Source: Afifella aestuarii (GTDB lineage: Bacteria > Pseudomonadota > Alphaproteobacteria > Rhizobiales > Afifellaceae). Taken from it: a DNA stretch of 64,000 nt. The stretch covers positions 186,001 to 250,000 of the forward strand of contig NZ_SAUF01000005.1 of assembly GCF_004023665.1 (NCBI RefSeq), read 5' to 3'. Positions 1 to 9,144 of the stretch are shown here, in pieces; positions within the stretch are counted from its first letter, which is position 1, and every line of letters starts with the position of its first letter. Position numbers and translations under genes: made by a program. The notes under the pieces were generated by a model that was not told where the DNA came from, searched no databases, and was given only the letters and a program-made list of their open reading frames with translations.

Positions 1-562
1 GCACCTGGAAGGCGTCGATGAGAATGTCGAAGCCTTTTTGCAGGTCGAAGCGGCCGATCGCGCCGATGACGATATCCGGTCCTTCGCGATGTCCTTCGAC
101 CGCGAGGAAGGGCGCAAGCTCGACGCAGGGCTCAATGACCTTGAGGCCGCCTTCCGGGCAGAAGCCGCGGCGCAGCATCCAGGCGCCTTGCGTCTCGCTG
201 ACGGCGACAACTTCGTCGAAAAGCGCATAGGCAGTGCGCAGGAGCGCCGTGAAGCGGTCGCGCTTTTCGACATGCAGCGCCACGAAACGCTCCGAGTAGC
301 TGTGTTCGACATGGATGATCGGCGTCGTCGGATAGGCGGCCCGTAGCGCCGTCAGCATGGGCAGGTTCGCCCAGTTGATCGACAGATGGGAGACGATCAG
401 GTCGGCTCCGAGCGGCGGTGCGGTAAGCTGACCGCGGCGCACCCGCACGATCCGATGATCTGCGATTTTCGCAAGATCCGGCGACGCTTCCATGTATTCG
501 AGCATCCGGTTGATGCCGCCGAAAGAGGCATCGTCGATGAGATGGGCGATGGCGTGGATCAT
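1..562 (-). CDS. GT4-family glycosyltransferase, 3' end beyond the window
   Basis: The frame reads 187 codons from an ATG at 560-562 and is still open at base 1, so the C-terminal part lies outside the window. The visible part starts MIHAIAHLIDDASFGGINRM, the glycine-rich first strand of a GT-B fold. Near residues 170-187 it has a segment (AIGRFDLQKGFDILIDAF) typical of the start of the second Rossmann domain in GT4 enzymes such as GlcNAc or mannosyl transferases. Donor and acceptor cannot be deduced. It is the last visible member of the minus-strand glycan cluster (two GT2 genes and a flippase), so it probably adds a sugar to a lipid-linked repeat unit. The family call is firm; the substrate is unknown. 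Confidence 0.85.
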   Translation of the reverse strand, partial: MIHAIAHLIDDASFGGINRMLEYMEASPDLAKIADHRIVRVRRGQLTAPPLGADLIVSHLSINWANLPMLTALRAAYPTTPIIHVEHSYSERFVALHVEKRDRFTALLRTAYALFDEVVAVSETQGAWMLRRGFCPEGGLKVIEPCVELAPFLAVEGHREGPDIVIGAIGRFDLQKGFDILIDAFQV

Positions 563-587
563 GGACTTGCTCCCCCCGATTGTAAAA

Positions 588-1586
588 TCAGCCTGCCTTG
601 GACGAAAGAAGGCGCGCCTCGACGCGGTTGTAGATGCCGCGCCCGAAAAGGCTCAGAAGCTCTGCGGCGCTCCACGTCACCATCGTTTTGATCGGCTCTT
701 CCCGCAGAGGGCGGCGAGACGCCCAGATCGAGCGGCGCATGAACCTGGCAGCACGCTTTCCGTCTCGGGAGGAGACAGCGCGACGGGCGAGGTAGCGCAG
801 CTGGTAGGCGGTCGCCGCAGCGCCATGGCGGCGCACAAGCATCGGCGAGATGGCGGCGATTTTGTCCTTCATCCGGCACCAGGTGTCGTATTGCGCTTCG
901 ACATTGGCGGAGAGGGCGCCGGTGTGGATGCGGTAGAGTGTGAGGTCGCCCGGAATGCCTTCGATCAGCCAGTCGGAGGAGAGGATGAAGCGCAGCCACC
1001 CCTCGATGTCGTCCGACTGACGGAAATTCTCGTCGAACCACCAGTCGCGCTCTTCTTCACCGGCGGGACGGAAGGCGATCGCATCGAGAGCCGTGCGGCG
1101 CATGACCGGCGTGCTGCCATTGCCGATCGGGTTGCGCTTGAAGACGTCGGCGGCGGTGATGCCGCGAAGCTTCGGCTTTTGGCTGATACCAAGGCGGCGG
1201 CCATGCTGGTCGATCATGGCGGAGGCGGAGAAGCTGATGCCGACGTCTGGATTCGTTTCCAGATGGGCGACGTGCAGCTCCAGCTTTTCCGGCAGCCACA
1301 GGTCGTCGGCATCGCAGAAGCCAATGTAGCGGCCGCGTGCATGGTAGATGCCGGTATTGTGGGCGCCGGCAAGGCCCCGGTTCTTCTGACTGATGAGCCG
1401 GATGCGTTCGTCGGTAAAGCCATTGACGATTTCGACCGTAGAGTCGGTCGAACCGTCGTCCACGACGATCAGCTCAAGATCGGAGAAGGTCTGGTTGAGG
1501 ATCGAGCGCAGGGTCTCGGCGATCGTCGCCTCGCAATTATACGCGGGCACGACGACGCTGGCGATGGGGGGCGGGGTCATGTTCAT
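588..1586 (-). CDS. GT2-family glycosyltransferase
   Basis: This 332-residue protein has a GT-A nucleotide-sugar domain in its first ~220 residues. It starts ASVVVPAYNCEATI, and carries the VDDGS motif and a CDADD segment that is the DxD-type metal-binding site. There are no membrane segments, which suits a cytoplasmic transferase acting on a lipid-linked glycan. An in-frame reading opens much further upstream. I chose the ATG at 1584-1586 because GGAG lies a few bases upstream and the GT-A fold begins at once. It lies 32 bp after a second GT2 gene of similar architecture (about one-third related by eye), so the pair probably arose by duplication. The transferred sugar is unknown. Confidence 0.88.
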   Translation of the reverse strand: MNMTPPPIASVVVPAYNCEATIAETLRSILNQTFSDLELIVVDDGSTDSTVEIVNGFTDERIRLISQKNRGLAGAHNTGIYHARGRYIGFCDADDLWLPEKLELHVAHLETNPDVGISFSASAMIDQHGRRLGISQKPKLRGITAADVFKRNPIGNGSTPVMRRTALDAIAFRPAGEEERDWWFDENFRQSDDIEGWLRFILSSDWLIEGIPGDLTLYRIHTGALSANVEAQYDTWCRMKDKIAAISPMLVRRHGAAATAYQLRYLARRAVSSRDGKRAARFMRRSIWASRRPLREEPIKTMVTWSAAELLSLFGRGIYNRVEARLLSSKAG

Positions 1587-1618
1587 GGTCGTTGCTCCTC
1601 GGAAGCCGGTGTCGTGAT

Positions 1619-2563
1619 CTACTGAAAGCAGGCCGGCCGTCCGGCCGATTGCGGGAAGAAGGGAAGGGCGCAGGCAGCCGCGAGTGTCAGGAGGCCGCGC
1701 CGGGGATTGTTGAAGAAGGAAACCGGGCTCGTCCAAACGCCGCGCAGCGCGAAGCGCATGGGGGTGAAACGCGATCCTTCTGAGCGCAGGGCCCGGCGGG
1801 CAAGGTAGCGCAGATGCTGCGCCTCGGCGGCGCGGAGGTCCTTTTCGGCAAGCCCGATCTGCATCTTGCGAAGCGTTGCAAGACGTGACTGCCAGGCGGT
1901 GGCCATGGCCTCGATGTTGGAAGACAGGCTCCCCGGCGTGTTGCGGTAATAGACGAGCGTCTGGTCGACGCCTTCGATGACGCCGGACATGGCGACGAAG
2001 CGCACCAGCCATTCCAGGTCCTCGCCATAAACGATGGTTTCGTCGAAGCCGCCGGTCGCCGCAAAGGCCTTGCGCTCCACTACCAGGTTGGAGGTCGTGC
2101 AGAAGGGGTTTTCGGCGAGCACATCCCTCAGGAAGAGCTGATCCCGCCGCACATTTGTGCGGGACTGGGCGTCTTCCGGCACGTTCGTGAAGAAGGCGAC
2201 GTCGGCATAGAGCGCCTGCACCGCGATATCTTCCGCGAACCGCGCTGCCATGATTTCGAGCTTGTCGGCAGCCCAGAGATCGTCGGCGTCGAGGAAAGCA
2301 ATGTAACGGCCCTTGGCGAGCTCGATGGCACCGAGATTGCGGGCGCGGCTCGGGCCGCCGTTCTCAACCGTGCGGTAGGTTATGCGCCGATCTCGGGCGG
2401 CAAATTCGGCCAGGATCTCGGCCGACCCGTCGGTGGAGCCGTCGTCGATGACGATCACTTCCCAGTCGGCAAGCGTCTGATCAAGGACCGAGCGGAGCGT
2501 CGCGGCGATGGTCTTTTCAGCGTTCCAGCAGGGGATGATCACGGAAAACAACGGAGCGGTCAT
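1619..2563 (-). CDS. GT2-family glycosyltransferase
   Basis: This 314-residue GT2 transferase begins with FSVIIPCWNAEKTI and has IDDGSTDGS and an LDADD motif (DxD metal site), all in the N-terminal ~110 residues. The C-terminal third is helical and basic, as in many capsule or lipopolysaccharide O-unit transferases. The start codon lies one base beyond the stop of the upstream flippase gene, so the two are almost certainly co-transcribed and translationally coupled. Function in polysaccharide repeat-unit assembly is inferred from context. Donor and acceptor are not predictable. Confidence 0.88.
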   Translation of the reverse strand: MTAPLFSVIIPCWNAEKTIAATLRSVLDQTLADWEVIVIDDGSTDGSAEILAEFAARDRRITYRTVENGGPSRARNLGAIELAKGRYIAFLDADDLWAADKLEIMAARFAEDIAVQALYADVAFFTNVPEDAQSRTNVRRDQLFLRDVLAENPFCTTSNLVVERKAFAATGGFDETIVYGEDLEWLVRFVAMSGVIEGVDQTLVYYRNTPGSLSSNIEAMATAWQSRLATLRKMQIGLAEKDLRAAEAQHLRYLARRALRSEGSRFTPMRFALRGVWTSPVSFFNNPRRGLLTLAAACALPFFPQSAGRPACFQ

Positions 2564-2564
2564 G

Positions 2565-3842
2565 TCAGCACCTCTGAGCAGAAAGGGTTGGGACGAAGCC
2601 GATGCTGGCGCGCAGGGCCGCCAGGATTGCCGGGGCGGATGCGACGACCTGTGAGGCCGTCATCGCCGCGAGCACGGTCCAGGCGACCGCGGTGAGGCCG
2701 TAAGAAGCGGCGACGGCGGTGGAGACGAGGACGGTTGCGCCAATCGCCAGCGAGTAGGTGAACTCGGTGCCGGCACGGCCGCCGGTCCGCAGCCATTGGG
2801 CCGAGGCCGACCACAGAACGGTCGGGATCGCCGCCAGGCAGAGGATTGCAACGAGTGGCGCCATATCTGCCCATTCGGCGCCGAAGAGGACCGGGACGTA
2901 ATAGGGGGCGAGGAGTGACTGGGCGATTGCAACCGGAACGATGATGGCCATGGACAGTGCGAAGGCGTGGCCGAGGGCGCGGTCGCGGTTCTCGCTGCGG
3001 CAGATATAGGGGAAGAGGACGGTCGACAGCGCCGTGCTGAACGAGGTGGTGATGCCGAGGCCGGCATTGACGGCGAAGAAGTAGATGCCAAGCGCATCGG
3101 CGCCGAGAAGGCCGCCGACGATCAGCTTGTCGCCCTGCATGCGCACGGCCTTGAGGAACTCGATGCCGATGACGGCGCTGCCGAAGCGAACGAACGGCCG
3201 CAGCGGAGCCGCCGCCACATCGGCAGGACGCCAGGGGCGCAGGCGGCGCATGGCGATCAGCCAGATCGGTGCGGTCAACAGGCGCGGCAGCACGATCGCC
3301 AGCGGATGCGGCCAGACAAGGACGAGAAGAACGGTGAGGATGTTGCCGGCGACGACCTGGCCGCCGGCTATGGCGGCCGTCTGTTTAAACTTGCCTTCGC
3401 GCATGGCGAGGGCGCACTGGGTCAGCCCGCCCGGCATGAACAGGTATTCACCGGCGATGACCGCGATGAGCGCGAAGCCGAGCCAGTTGCCGGACACCCC
3501 GCTGACGGCACCAGCGAGTGCGAGCTGCAGACCGAAGAGCCCGAGGCACCAGACCCAGAAGATCCTGTGGGCCGTGCGGCAGGTCGATTCCAGCTCGTCT
3601 TGACGGGCGGCGATGATGCGCTGGCCGACGCCGTTCTCCGTCAGGCTCTTGAGAATATCGGAGGTGGCGAACGCACCCGCCGCCAGACCAATGCTGAGCG
3701 GGTCCATGTAGCGGGCGAGAACAACGACCACACCGAGGCGGGAGAGCTTCGACACCACTTCGGACGCACCATAGGCCGCTAGGCCACCCGTCAGTGACGA
3801 GCCTTTGATCCGTCCCATCAATGCTTTGATCGCAAGTGCCAT
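2565..3842 (-). CDS. Wzx-like polysaccharide flippase (MOP superfamily)
   Basis: This 425-residue protein is almost wholly hydrophobic, with about 12 predicted membrane segments. It fits the polysaccharide-transport branch of the MATE/MOP superfamily. The N-terminus (SLTGGLAAYGASEVVSKLSR) is typical: an amphipathic start, then a first helix ending in a conserved Ser/Lys region. Such proteins flip undecaprenyl-linked repeat units across the inner membrane. It is first in the visible minus-strand cluster, ahead of the three glycosyltransferases. A 235-bp spacer separates it from the divergent export lipoprotein gene, so both promoters must lie there. No Wzy polymerase is visible, but the cluster runs off the window. 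Confidence 0.82.
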   Translation of the reverse strand: MALAIKALMGRIKGSSLTGGLAAYGASEVVSKLSRLGVVVVLARYMDPLSIGLAAGAFATSDILKSLTENGVGQRIIAARQDELESTCRTAHRIFWVWCLGLFGLQLALAGAVSGVSGNWLGFALIAVIAGEYLFMPGGLTQCALAMREGKFKQTAAIAGGQVVAGNILTVLLVLVWPHPLAIVLPRLLTAPIWLIAMRRLRPWRPADVAAAPLRPFVRFGSAVIGIEFLKAVRMQGDKLIVGGLLGADALGIYFFAVNAGLGITTSFSTALSTVLFPYICRSENRDRALGHAFALSMAIIVPVAIAQSLLAPYYVPVLFGAEWADMAPLVAILCLAAIPTVLWSASAQWLRTGGRAGTEFTYSLAIGATVLVSTAVAASYGLTAVAWTVLAAMTASQVVASAPAILAALRASIGFVPTLSAQRC

Positions 3843-4077
3843 GATGCTTGAGTGCCTTTGTTCCGCTCGCCAAGAACGGCTGTTGTCCTGGCGCTGCTTG
3901 TACGCGAGGCGCAGCGTTTCGTATCGCGTGCGCTAGCGTAGGAGCGCGCTCAGACGATGAGGCGACCTATCCTTTTGAGTAGCTCGCGGAGCCACTGAAT
4001 GGGTTCAAAAGATTCACCAAAAATGGAAGATTGACCACCATTATGCAGCCAGTCGTTGAATTATGGGATAACCGTTG

Positions 4078-5313
4078 ATGAACTGTCCGGCAAAGATAAA
4101 GCGCCTGCATACCTTGGTTCAGGCGCTTGCCGCCTTGGGCTGGGCGTTTGTTATTGCCGGCTGCGATCAGATGCATTCCATCAGCAACCGCGAAGCGGTT
4201 GCGGAGGGGCTGAGCTATCAAGCGCAGTATCGCGCTGCTCCCACTTCTCAGCAGTTGCCACGCTCGGCTTCCGCATATCTCAACCAGAAGAAATGTACTC
4301 TTGGGAGCGTGTCTCCTGTCAGCCATCAGGTGTCGACCGTCCTGCGCGATGACGAGAGGCTTTCTCCCGGGGATCTCGTCAACGTGCATGTCGCCGAAGA
4401 TGAGACCTTCACCGGTTCATATGAGGTGTCGCAGGACGGGACCCTAAAGCTTCCTTATCTAAAACCGATACCGGCGATCGGCCGAAGCGTGGAGAGCGTC
4501 GAGGCAAGCCTTGCGCGCGCCCTTGTGACGGAAGATTTCTACAAGGAAGCGCCGCGGGTTTCGGTGCGGCTGGCGGACGTGGCCTCGGCGCGCGTCTATG
4601 TGGCCGGTGCCGTTTTCGACCCGATGGCCGTGACCATCGGTGGCGTGAGTGGCGATGACGTGGATACTGCCCGCCAGGCGGCGCTCGGAGCGGTGGCACG
4701 GGGCCGCCGTCTGTCCACCGCTTTGCAGGCGGCGGGAGGCGTGCGGCCGGATGCCGATCTTTCCAACGTCAAGATCCAACGAGCAGGCAAGACCATTTCG
4801 GCGGATGTGCGCGGCGCGGTCTTGGGGTTCGCGTATTCCGACGTGCTGCTGCTTGAAGGCGACCAGATCTATGTGCCGAGCCGAGGCTGTTTCCAGGAAG
4901 AGCTCATGGTGCCGTCCTCCATCACCGCGCCCGGTGTGACGGTCTTCATGTCGAATCTCTCGCAGCCGGCGAACGCGAATGCACTCTCGGCAATTGGCAA
5001 GGATGCGCGGGAATTGCGCTACGGGACGCGCTTCATTCAGGCGGTTGCCGGCATGAACTGCATCGGCGGCGCGAGATGGACGAACGCCCACCGCACGGCG
5101 ATCCTGTTCACCCGCAATCCGATGACGGGCGAATCGATCGTCATCGAGCGCAGCCTGGAGGATATGCTGCAGCGTGCCGATCGCGACGAATACGATCCCT
5201 ACATCATGCCGGGCGACGCGCTTGCGTGCTATGACAGCAATCTGACCAACGTGATCGAGCTCGCGAAAGGCTTCGGCACCGTCTCGACCTCTGCAGCGCT
5301 TTTGCTCAATTGA
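4078..5313 (+). CDS. Outer-membrane polysaccharide export lipoprotein (Wza/ExoF type)
   Basis: This is a 411-residue secreted protein. A signal peptide ends in a lipobox-like VIAGC near residue 28, so it is probably a lipoprotein. A poly-export domain follows (about residues 95-180: the LSPGDLVNVHV start, then DGTLKLPYLKPIPAIGRSVE), then SLBB-like segments. The C-terminal part resembles other rhizobial export proteins. Such proteins form the periplasmic and outer-membrane channel for capsule or exopolysaccharide. A TTG one codon upstream (4075) could also be read as a start; I prefer the ATG at 4078. It is divergent from the flippase and glycosyltransferase genes, which supports a shared export role. 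It is convergent with the hybrid kinase at 5372. Confidence 0.85.
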   Translation: MNCPAKIKRLHTLVQALAALGWAFVIAGCDQMHSISNREAVAEGLSYQAQYRAAPTSQQLPRSASAYLNQKKCTLGSVSPVSHQVSTVLRDDERLSPGDLVNVHVAEDETFTGSYEVSQDGTLKLPYLKPIPAIGRSVESVEASLARALVTEDFYKEAPRVSVRLADVASARVYVAGAVFDPMAVTIGGVSGDDVDTARQAALGAVARGRRLSTALQAAGGVRPDADLSNVKIQRAGKTISADVRGAVLGFAYSDVLLLEGDQIYVPSRGCFQEELMVPSSITAPGVTVFMSNLSQPANANALSAIGKDARELRYGTRFIQAVAGMNCIGGARWTNAHRTAILFTRNPMTGESIVIERSLEDMLQRADRDEYDPYIMPGDALACYDSNLTNVIELAKGFGTVSTSAALLLN

Positions 5314-5371
5314 TTCCGATACGAGCGACGGTGGTGATTGGCGGTGTGCCCGCTGAAGCGCCCTTGCCAGA

Positions 5372-7990
5372 TCAGGCAGCAGTGCGGTGCGGTTTGAGCG
5401 CCGCTGCTGTCTGCCGACCAAGGGCTTCAGCTTCGTCAATGAGGTCTGATAGAGGCTCCGCGTTCTTCTGGAAGCCCACTTCTTCGATTTCGAGCAGCAC
5501 CTCGCGCAGCTTGAGGGCACCAAAGAGCGCCGCTGAGCCCGCTAGCTGGTGAGCGACCTGGCGAATTTGCATGAAGGTTTCGTCCTGGCGCGCGCCCTCC
5601 AGGCTCGATCTGATAACGGCAAGCTCGTGGCAGAACTTGTCCATGTGATGTGCCAGCTTCTGCTGAGGCAGGACATCTTTCAGATCCTGCACGACGGTTT
5701 CGTCGAGCAGTTCCGGTTCCTCCGAAATCCCGTCAGAATCCGTATTTAGGATCGCCTTCGCCCGTTCTCGGCTCGACAGCTCCCTCGCGACCGGCCGTTC
5801 CTTCAGGAGGGGGGCGAGGGCGGCGTTGAGCTGTTGCAGGCGAAGCGGTTTGATGAGCGTGTCCTGCATCCCGGCCTTGCGGAGTTTCCCCTGTTCTTCG
5901 GGAAAGACATGCGCGGTCAGGCCGATGATCGGCGTGTCGCTGGATGGCCCGTCACCCGAGCGAATGCGGCGCGTCGCACCAAGGCCGTCGAGCACCGGCA
6001 TGCTGATATCCATCAATATGACGTCGAAGGCTTCTTCGTTGGCCACGGCGACACCGACTTCGCCGTTCTCCGCTTCCCGGACCCGGCAGCCGGCCTTGAC
6101 GAGCATCTCGCGCGCCACGAAGCGGTTGGTGGGATTGTCTTCCACCACGAGGACATTGAGACCAGCTTTGCCGTCGAAGTCATACTCCCTCACGTCTTCC
6201 ACCGGGCTCGCCTCGAGCTCTTCGCTGCTTGCCGGCAACATCGGAAGGTGAACCCAGAAACGGCTGCCCTGGCCGAGTGTGCTTTCAACGCCGATCTCGC
6301 CACCCATTGCTCCGGCCATGCGTCGGCAGATCGCCAGGCCGAGGCCGGTTCCGCCGGTCGTTCGCTTGAACGAGGGGTCGAGAGTTACGAAGTCTTCGAA
6401 GATCCGATCGATGTTGGCGGGGGCTATGCCGCTGCCGGTGTCGGACACTGTCAGTTCGACAAGAACCTGTCCGTCGGCCTGGGAGATTTCGCGGGCTTCG
6501 AGCGTGATGATGCCGTTCTTGGTGAATTTGACGGCATTTGATACGAGGTTGATGAGGATCTGGCGGATGCGGCGGCGATCGGCCTTAACGCCGAGCGTTT
6601 CGAAGGCGAGGCTGACTACGAGATGATTGCCGCGCGTTTCCGCGGCCAGTGCATGCAGATCGACGATCTCGTGCAAGAGGTGGCCAAGCTCGAAGGCAAC
6701 CGGTCTCAGCTCGAAGCCGCCGGCTTCCAGGCTCGAAAGGTCGAGGACGTCGTCGATCTGGTCGCGTAAAAGCTCACCCGATGCGATCGCCGTTTCCACG
6801 TACTGGCTCTGCTTGTCGGTAAGGTCGGTGCCGTGGATGAGATCGAGTACACCGAGGATGCCGTTGAGCGGCGTGCGCATTTCATGGCTCATCACGGCAA
6901 GAAATTGCGATTTTGCTTCAGCTGCCGCCAGAGCGCGGTCTCGGGCGTACAAAAGCTCCTGGCGGGTGCGGTGCCGATCGGAGATGTCGCGCATATAGGC
7001 GATAAAGGTCGGGTTTTCGCTCTCGCTCGCGATGCCCAGAGACAGCTCGGCCGGAAACTTGTCGCCATTGGCGCGGATCGCCTGGAGCTCGATGCGGTCC
7101 TGTCCGAGTGGTTTCTTGGCGGACGAGCGCAAATGGCGTTTGATGAAGGTGTCACCGGTGCCATAAGGCTCGCCCGGTGCGATCAGGCTCGAAATGTTGC
7201 GGCCAAGTGCGGCGTGTCGTGAATAGCCGAACGCACGCTCCGCCGCAGGATTGAAGTCGAGAATGGTCCCCGAGGCGTCGGCGACGATGATGGCGTCGAG
7301 AGAGGCGTTGATGGTGTTGGCGTAACGCTGGCTGCTACGCGCGAGCTCGCCTGCTCGCGACATCGAGATACCGTATTGCCGCCAGAGCACCAGGAGCGTT
7401 CCCGCAAGGGCAATGATGAGAAGCCCTGCGACGACGGCCGTCTGAATGAGGAGGAGCGTAAAGGCCTGGCGGCGCTCGTCAGACAGGCGGGCGAATAGAT
7501 CGACACTCTTAAGGGAGAGCGTGCGTACGGTGGAACGCAGTTGCGCCAGGGGGGCGACCAGTTCGGCGCGACGTTCGCGGAGAATTTCATCCGGCCCGTC
7601 TATGACGGGAACGAGGTCGTCCAGCGTCGTTTGTATACGGAGAAGAGCGGCATCGGCGTTTTCCGCCGTGCGCAGCTCGGAGAACATGTTGCTGGTCTCG
7701 ATCGTCGAGACGCGGCTGTAGAAAACGTCGAAACGCTTTCGGAGTTCATCAATGTCGCCGGCCCCGCTGCCACCCTCGATGGACCGCAGGAGCCTTAGCA
7801 GTTCGACTTCGAGCTGCGCGACCGTCCATTGCACGTTATCGCGCGGAGCGTTGCGTAACTCTTTTAGTTCCTGCGATACCTGCAAACCCAGAAAGACGAG
7901 AAGCGCAGCGGCCGCAATTAGGACGGTCGCTGCGAGTCCGTTTCGAAGTGCTCCGCCATGCCCGGCGGGTTTTCCATTTCTTTTATTCAT
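5372..7990 (-). CDS. Hybrid sensor histidine kinase with PAS, REC and HPt domains
   Basis: This 872-residue kinase has two membrane segments (about 18-38 and 182-208) flanking a mostly helical periplasmic sensor of ~145 residues. A PAS domain follows (about 225-335), then HisKA with H369 in SHEMRTPLN and an ATPase domain with NLVSNAVKF, DTGSGI and GTGLGL boxes. Next come a receiver (about 615-735, acceptor D661 in LMDISMPVLDG) and a C-terminal HPt domain with H814 in AHQLAGSA. All four phosphorelay sites look intact, as in ArcB or BarA-type kinases. It starts 17 bp after the molybdopterin-fold gene, so the two are probably an operon with that protein as a periplasmic partner. Its response regulator is not adjacent; candidates are the REC proteins at 13.4 and 15.4 kb. 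Confidence 0.93.
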   Translation of the reverse strand: MNKRNGKPAGHGGALRNGLAATVLIAAAALLVFLGLQVSQELKELRNAPRDNVQWTVAQLEVELLRLLRSIEGGSGAGDIDELRKRFDVFYSRVSTIETSNMFSELRTAENADAALLRIQTTLDDLVPVIDGPDEILRERRAELVAPLAQLRSTVRTLSLKSVDLFARLSDERRQAFTLLLIQTAVVAGLLIIALAGTLLVLWRQYGISMSRAGELARSSQRYANTINASLDAIIVADASGTILDFNPAAERAFGYSRHAALGRNISSLIAPGEPYGTGDTFIKRHLRSSAKKPLGQDRIELQAIRANGDKFPAELSLGIASESENPTFIAYMRDISDRHRTRQELLYARDRALAAAEAKSQFLAVMSHEMRTPLNGILGVLDLIHGTDLTDKQSQYVETAIASGELLRDQIDDVLDLSSLEAGGFELRPVAFELGHLLHEIVDLHALAAETRGNHLVVSLAFETLGVKADRRRIRQILINLVSNAVKFTKNGIITLEAREISQADGQVLVELTVSDTGSGIAPANIDRIFEDFVTLDPSFKRTTGGTGLGLAICRRMAGAMGGEIGVESTLGQGSRFWVHLPMLPASSEELEASPVEDVREYDFDGKAGLNVLVVEDNPTNRFVAREMLVKAGCRVREAENGEVGVAVANEEAFDVILMDISMPVLDGLGATRRIRSGDGPSSDTPIIGLTAHVFPEEQGKLRKAGMQDTLIKPLRLQQLNAALAPLLKERPVARELSSRERAKAILNTDSDGISEEPELLDETVVQDLKDVLPQQKLAHHMDKFCHELAVIRSSLEGARQDETFMQIRQVAHQLAGSAALFGALKLREVLLEIEEVGFQKNAEPLSDLIDEAEALGRQTAAALKPHRTAA

Positions 7991-8007
7991 GGGTCACATT
8001 GGGCAAC

Positions 8008-8568
8008 TCAGTTGATCACCTCAATGCGGTCAAGCTGCCATATGCTGCGTGAATATATTGTTTCGGATTGAAATTGCGAATTCTGATCAAATGGATAGAT
8101 GATCCACAAGGGGCCTTTGCCACGGCGCGACATCGGCTTGCCGTTCATTTCATAGGCGACCATGGGGCCAGACGACGTGGCATCCGACACCGGCAGCTGA
8201 ACCGCGTAATCGTTGATAGCCGTTGCGCGAAGTGTTCCACCCTGCGCCTCGACCGCGTCTAGAAGGTCTTCAAGGCTCACGCCGGTGAAGCTGTTCACGC
8301 CTTCTGTCCAGATCGTGCTGGTTTTGAATGTCGTCGCAGGCATCTCTTTCAGCATGTCGAGGTCGAAGTGCGCCTCATCGCCGACATTGGTCGCGTTGAT
8401 TTTGCCATAGATCCGCAGAATGACGTCCCCTGTGGGCGTAGCCCCCAGCCGGGCAGCCCTGGCGGGGTCCGGCTCCAGCCCAACCGACCATACGGTCGCC
8501 AATCCGGCGAGGATCGCAAGGCCGGCCATGAACAGTTTCAGCTTCGTCATAATGGTGCCGATCGACAT
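8008..8568 (-). CDS. Periplasmic molybdopterin-oxidoreductase-fold protein, probably non-catalytic
   Basis: This 186-residue protein has a signal-anchor or signal peptide (about residues 10-30) and a small domain resembling the oxidoreductase molybdopterin-binding (sulfite-oxidase type) fold. Recognisable parts are TSTIWTEG, NDYAVQLPVSD, KGPLWIIYPFD and IYSRSIWQLDRIEV. It contains no cysteine at all, whereas catalytic members ligate molybdenum through one; the equivalent stretch reads FKTSTIW. I therefore infer a binding or sensing role, not oxidoreductase activity. The ATG at 8566-8568 follows GAGGGACAGGAC, a good ribosome site. The gene lies directly upstream of the hybrid kinase, a common place for an accessory sensor. 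The fold call is moderate; the sensor role is inferred. Confidence 0.72.
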   Translation of the reverse strand: MSIGTIMTKLKLFMAGLAILAGLATVWSVGLEPDPARAARLGATPTGDVILRIYGKINATNVGDEAHFDLDMLKEMPATTFKTSTIWTEGVNSFTGVSLEDLLDAVEAQGGTLRATAINDYAVQLPVSDATSSGPMVAYEMNGKPMSRRGKGPLWIIYPFDQNSQFQSETIYSRSIWQLDRIEVIN

Positions 8569-8801
8569 GTCCTGTCCCTCGTCGAGTTTGCTTGGTTGTC
8601 TTTTTTTATCGAAGCCTCGCTTATTTCACCACAAAGCAAGAGATCAGGTCCGCCTATGCGGAAGGATAGGTGACCGGATGTGACGCTTCTGATCAAACAG
8701 AAATACGCCAACTGAATATGTTCCGTTGAAGCACTGCGATAGCTTGCAGAGGCGTCGCTCAGGAAGTCTGGAGACTTCGGCCAATTTCAAAGGGGACCTT
8801 C

Positions 8802-9095
8802 GTGCAAGACGATCCGTTGCTGCCTCTCAAGAAGCGTTTCGCCGAGCGTTGTGGGAGTGATCTCGCGCGCCTCAGGCAGCTCAGTCCGCATGCCATCGAG
8901 GATATTCCGCAGATTATTTCGCTCGCCCATGGTTTAGCCGGGGCCGGCGGTACCTTTGGTTTTCCTGCCGTCAGCGATCGGGCATCAGCGCTCGAAGACC
9001 TGCTTGGCCTGGAAGCCGCCGAGCGAGAAGTCGTCTCCGGCGCCTATGACGACCTGTGTGAAGAACTTGCAAAAACGAGGCATCCTGCCGATTGA
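8802..9095 (+). CDS. Stand-alone HPt (histidine phosphotransfer) protein
   Basis: This 97-residue all-helical protein is opened by a GTG after AAAGGGG. It carries the HPt signature around H43 (LAHGLAGAGGTFGF), closely matching the phosphorylatable helix of HPt domains. Its length equals one HPt domain with nothing else, so it should shuttle phosphate between receivers. It lies between the hybrid kinase with its partner and the polysaccharide operon, convergent with the synthase gene 50 bp away. It is therefore a good candidate for the relay between the kinases and the two single-domain receivers. That pairing is inference from location only. Confidence 0.8.
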   Translation: MQDDPLLPLKKRFAERCGSDLARLRQLSPHAIEDIPQIISLAHGLAGAGGTFGFPAVSDRASALEDLLGLEAAEREVVSGAYDDLCEELAKTRHPAD

Positions 9096-9144
9096 TGCAG
9101 ACCCAGTCTGTTGGGCGGCGTCAACTCGGCTTCCAGTGAGCGTC

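Noticed and set aside
492-1625. A 377-codon plus-strand open frame
   Set aside because: It lies opposite the GT4 and first GT2 genes, whose nucleotide-sugar motifs are unmistakable.
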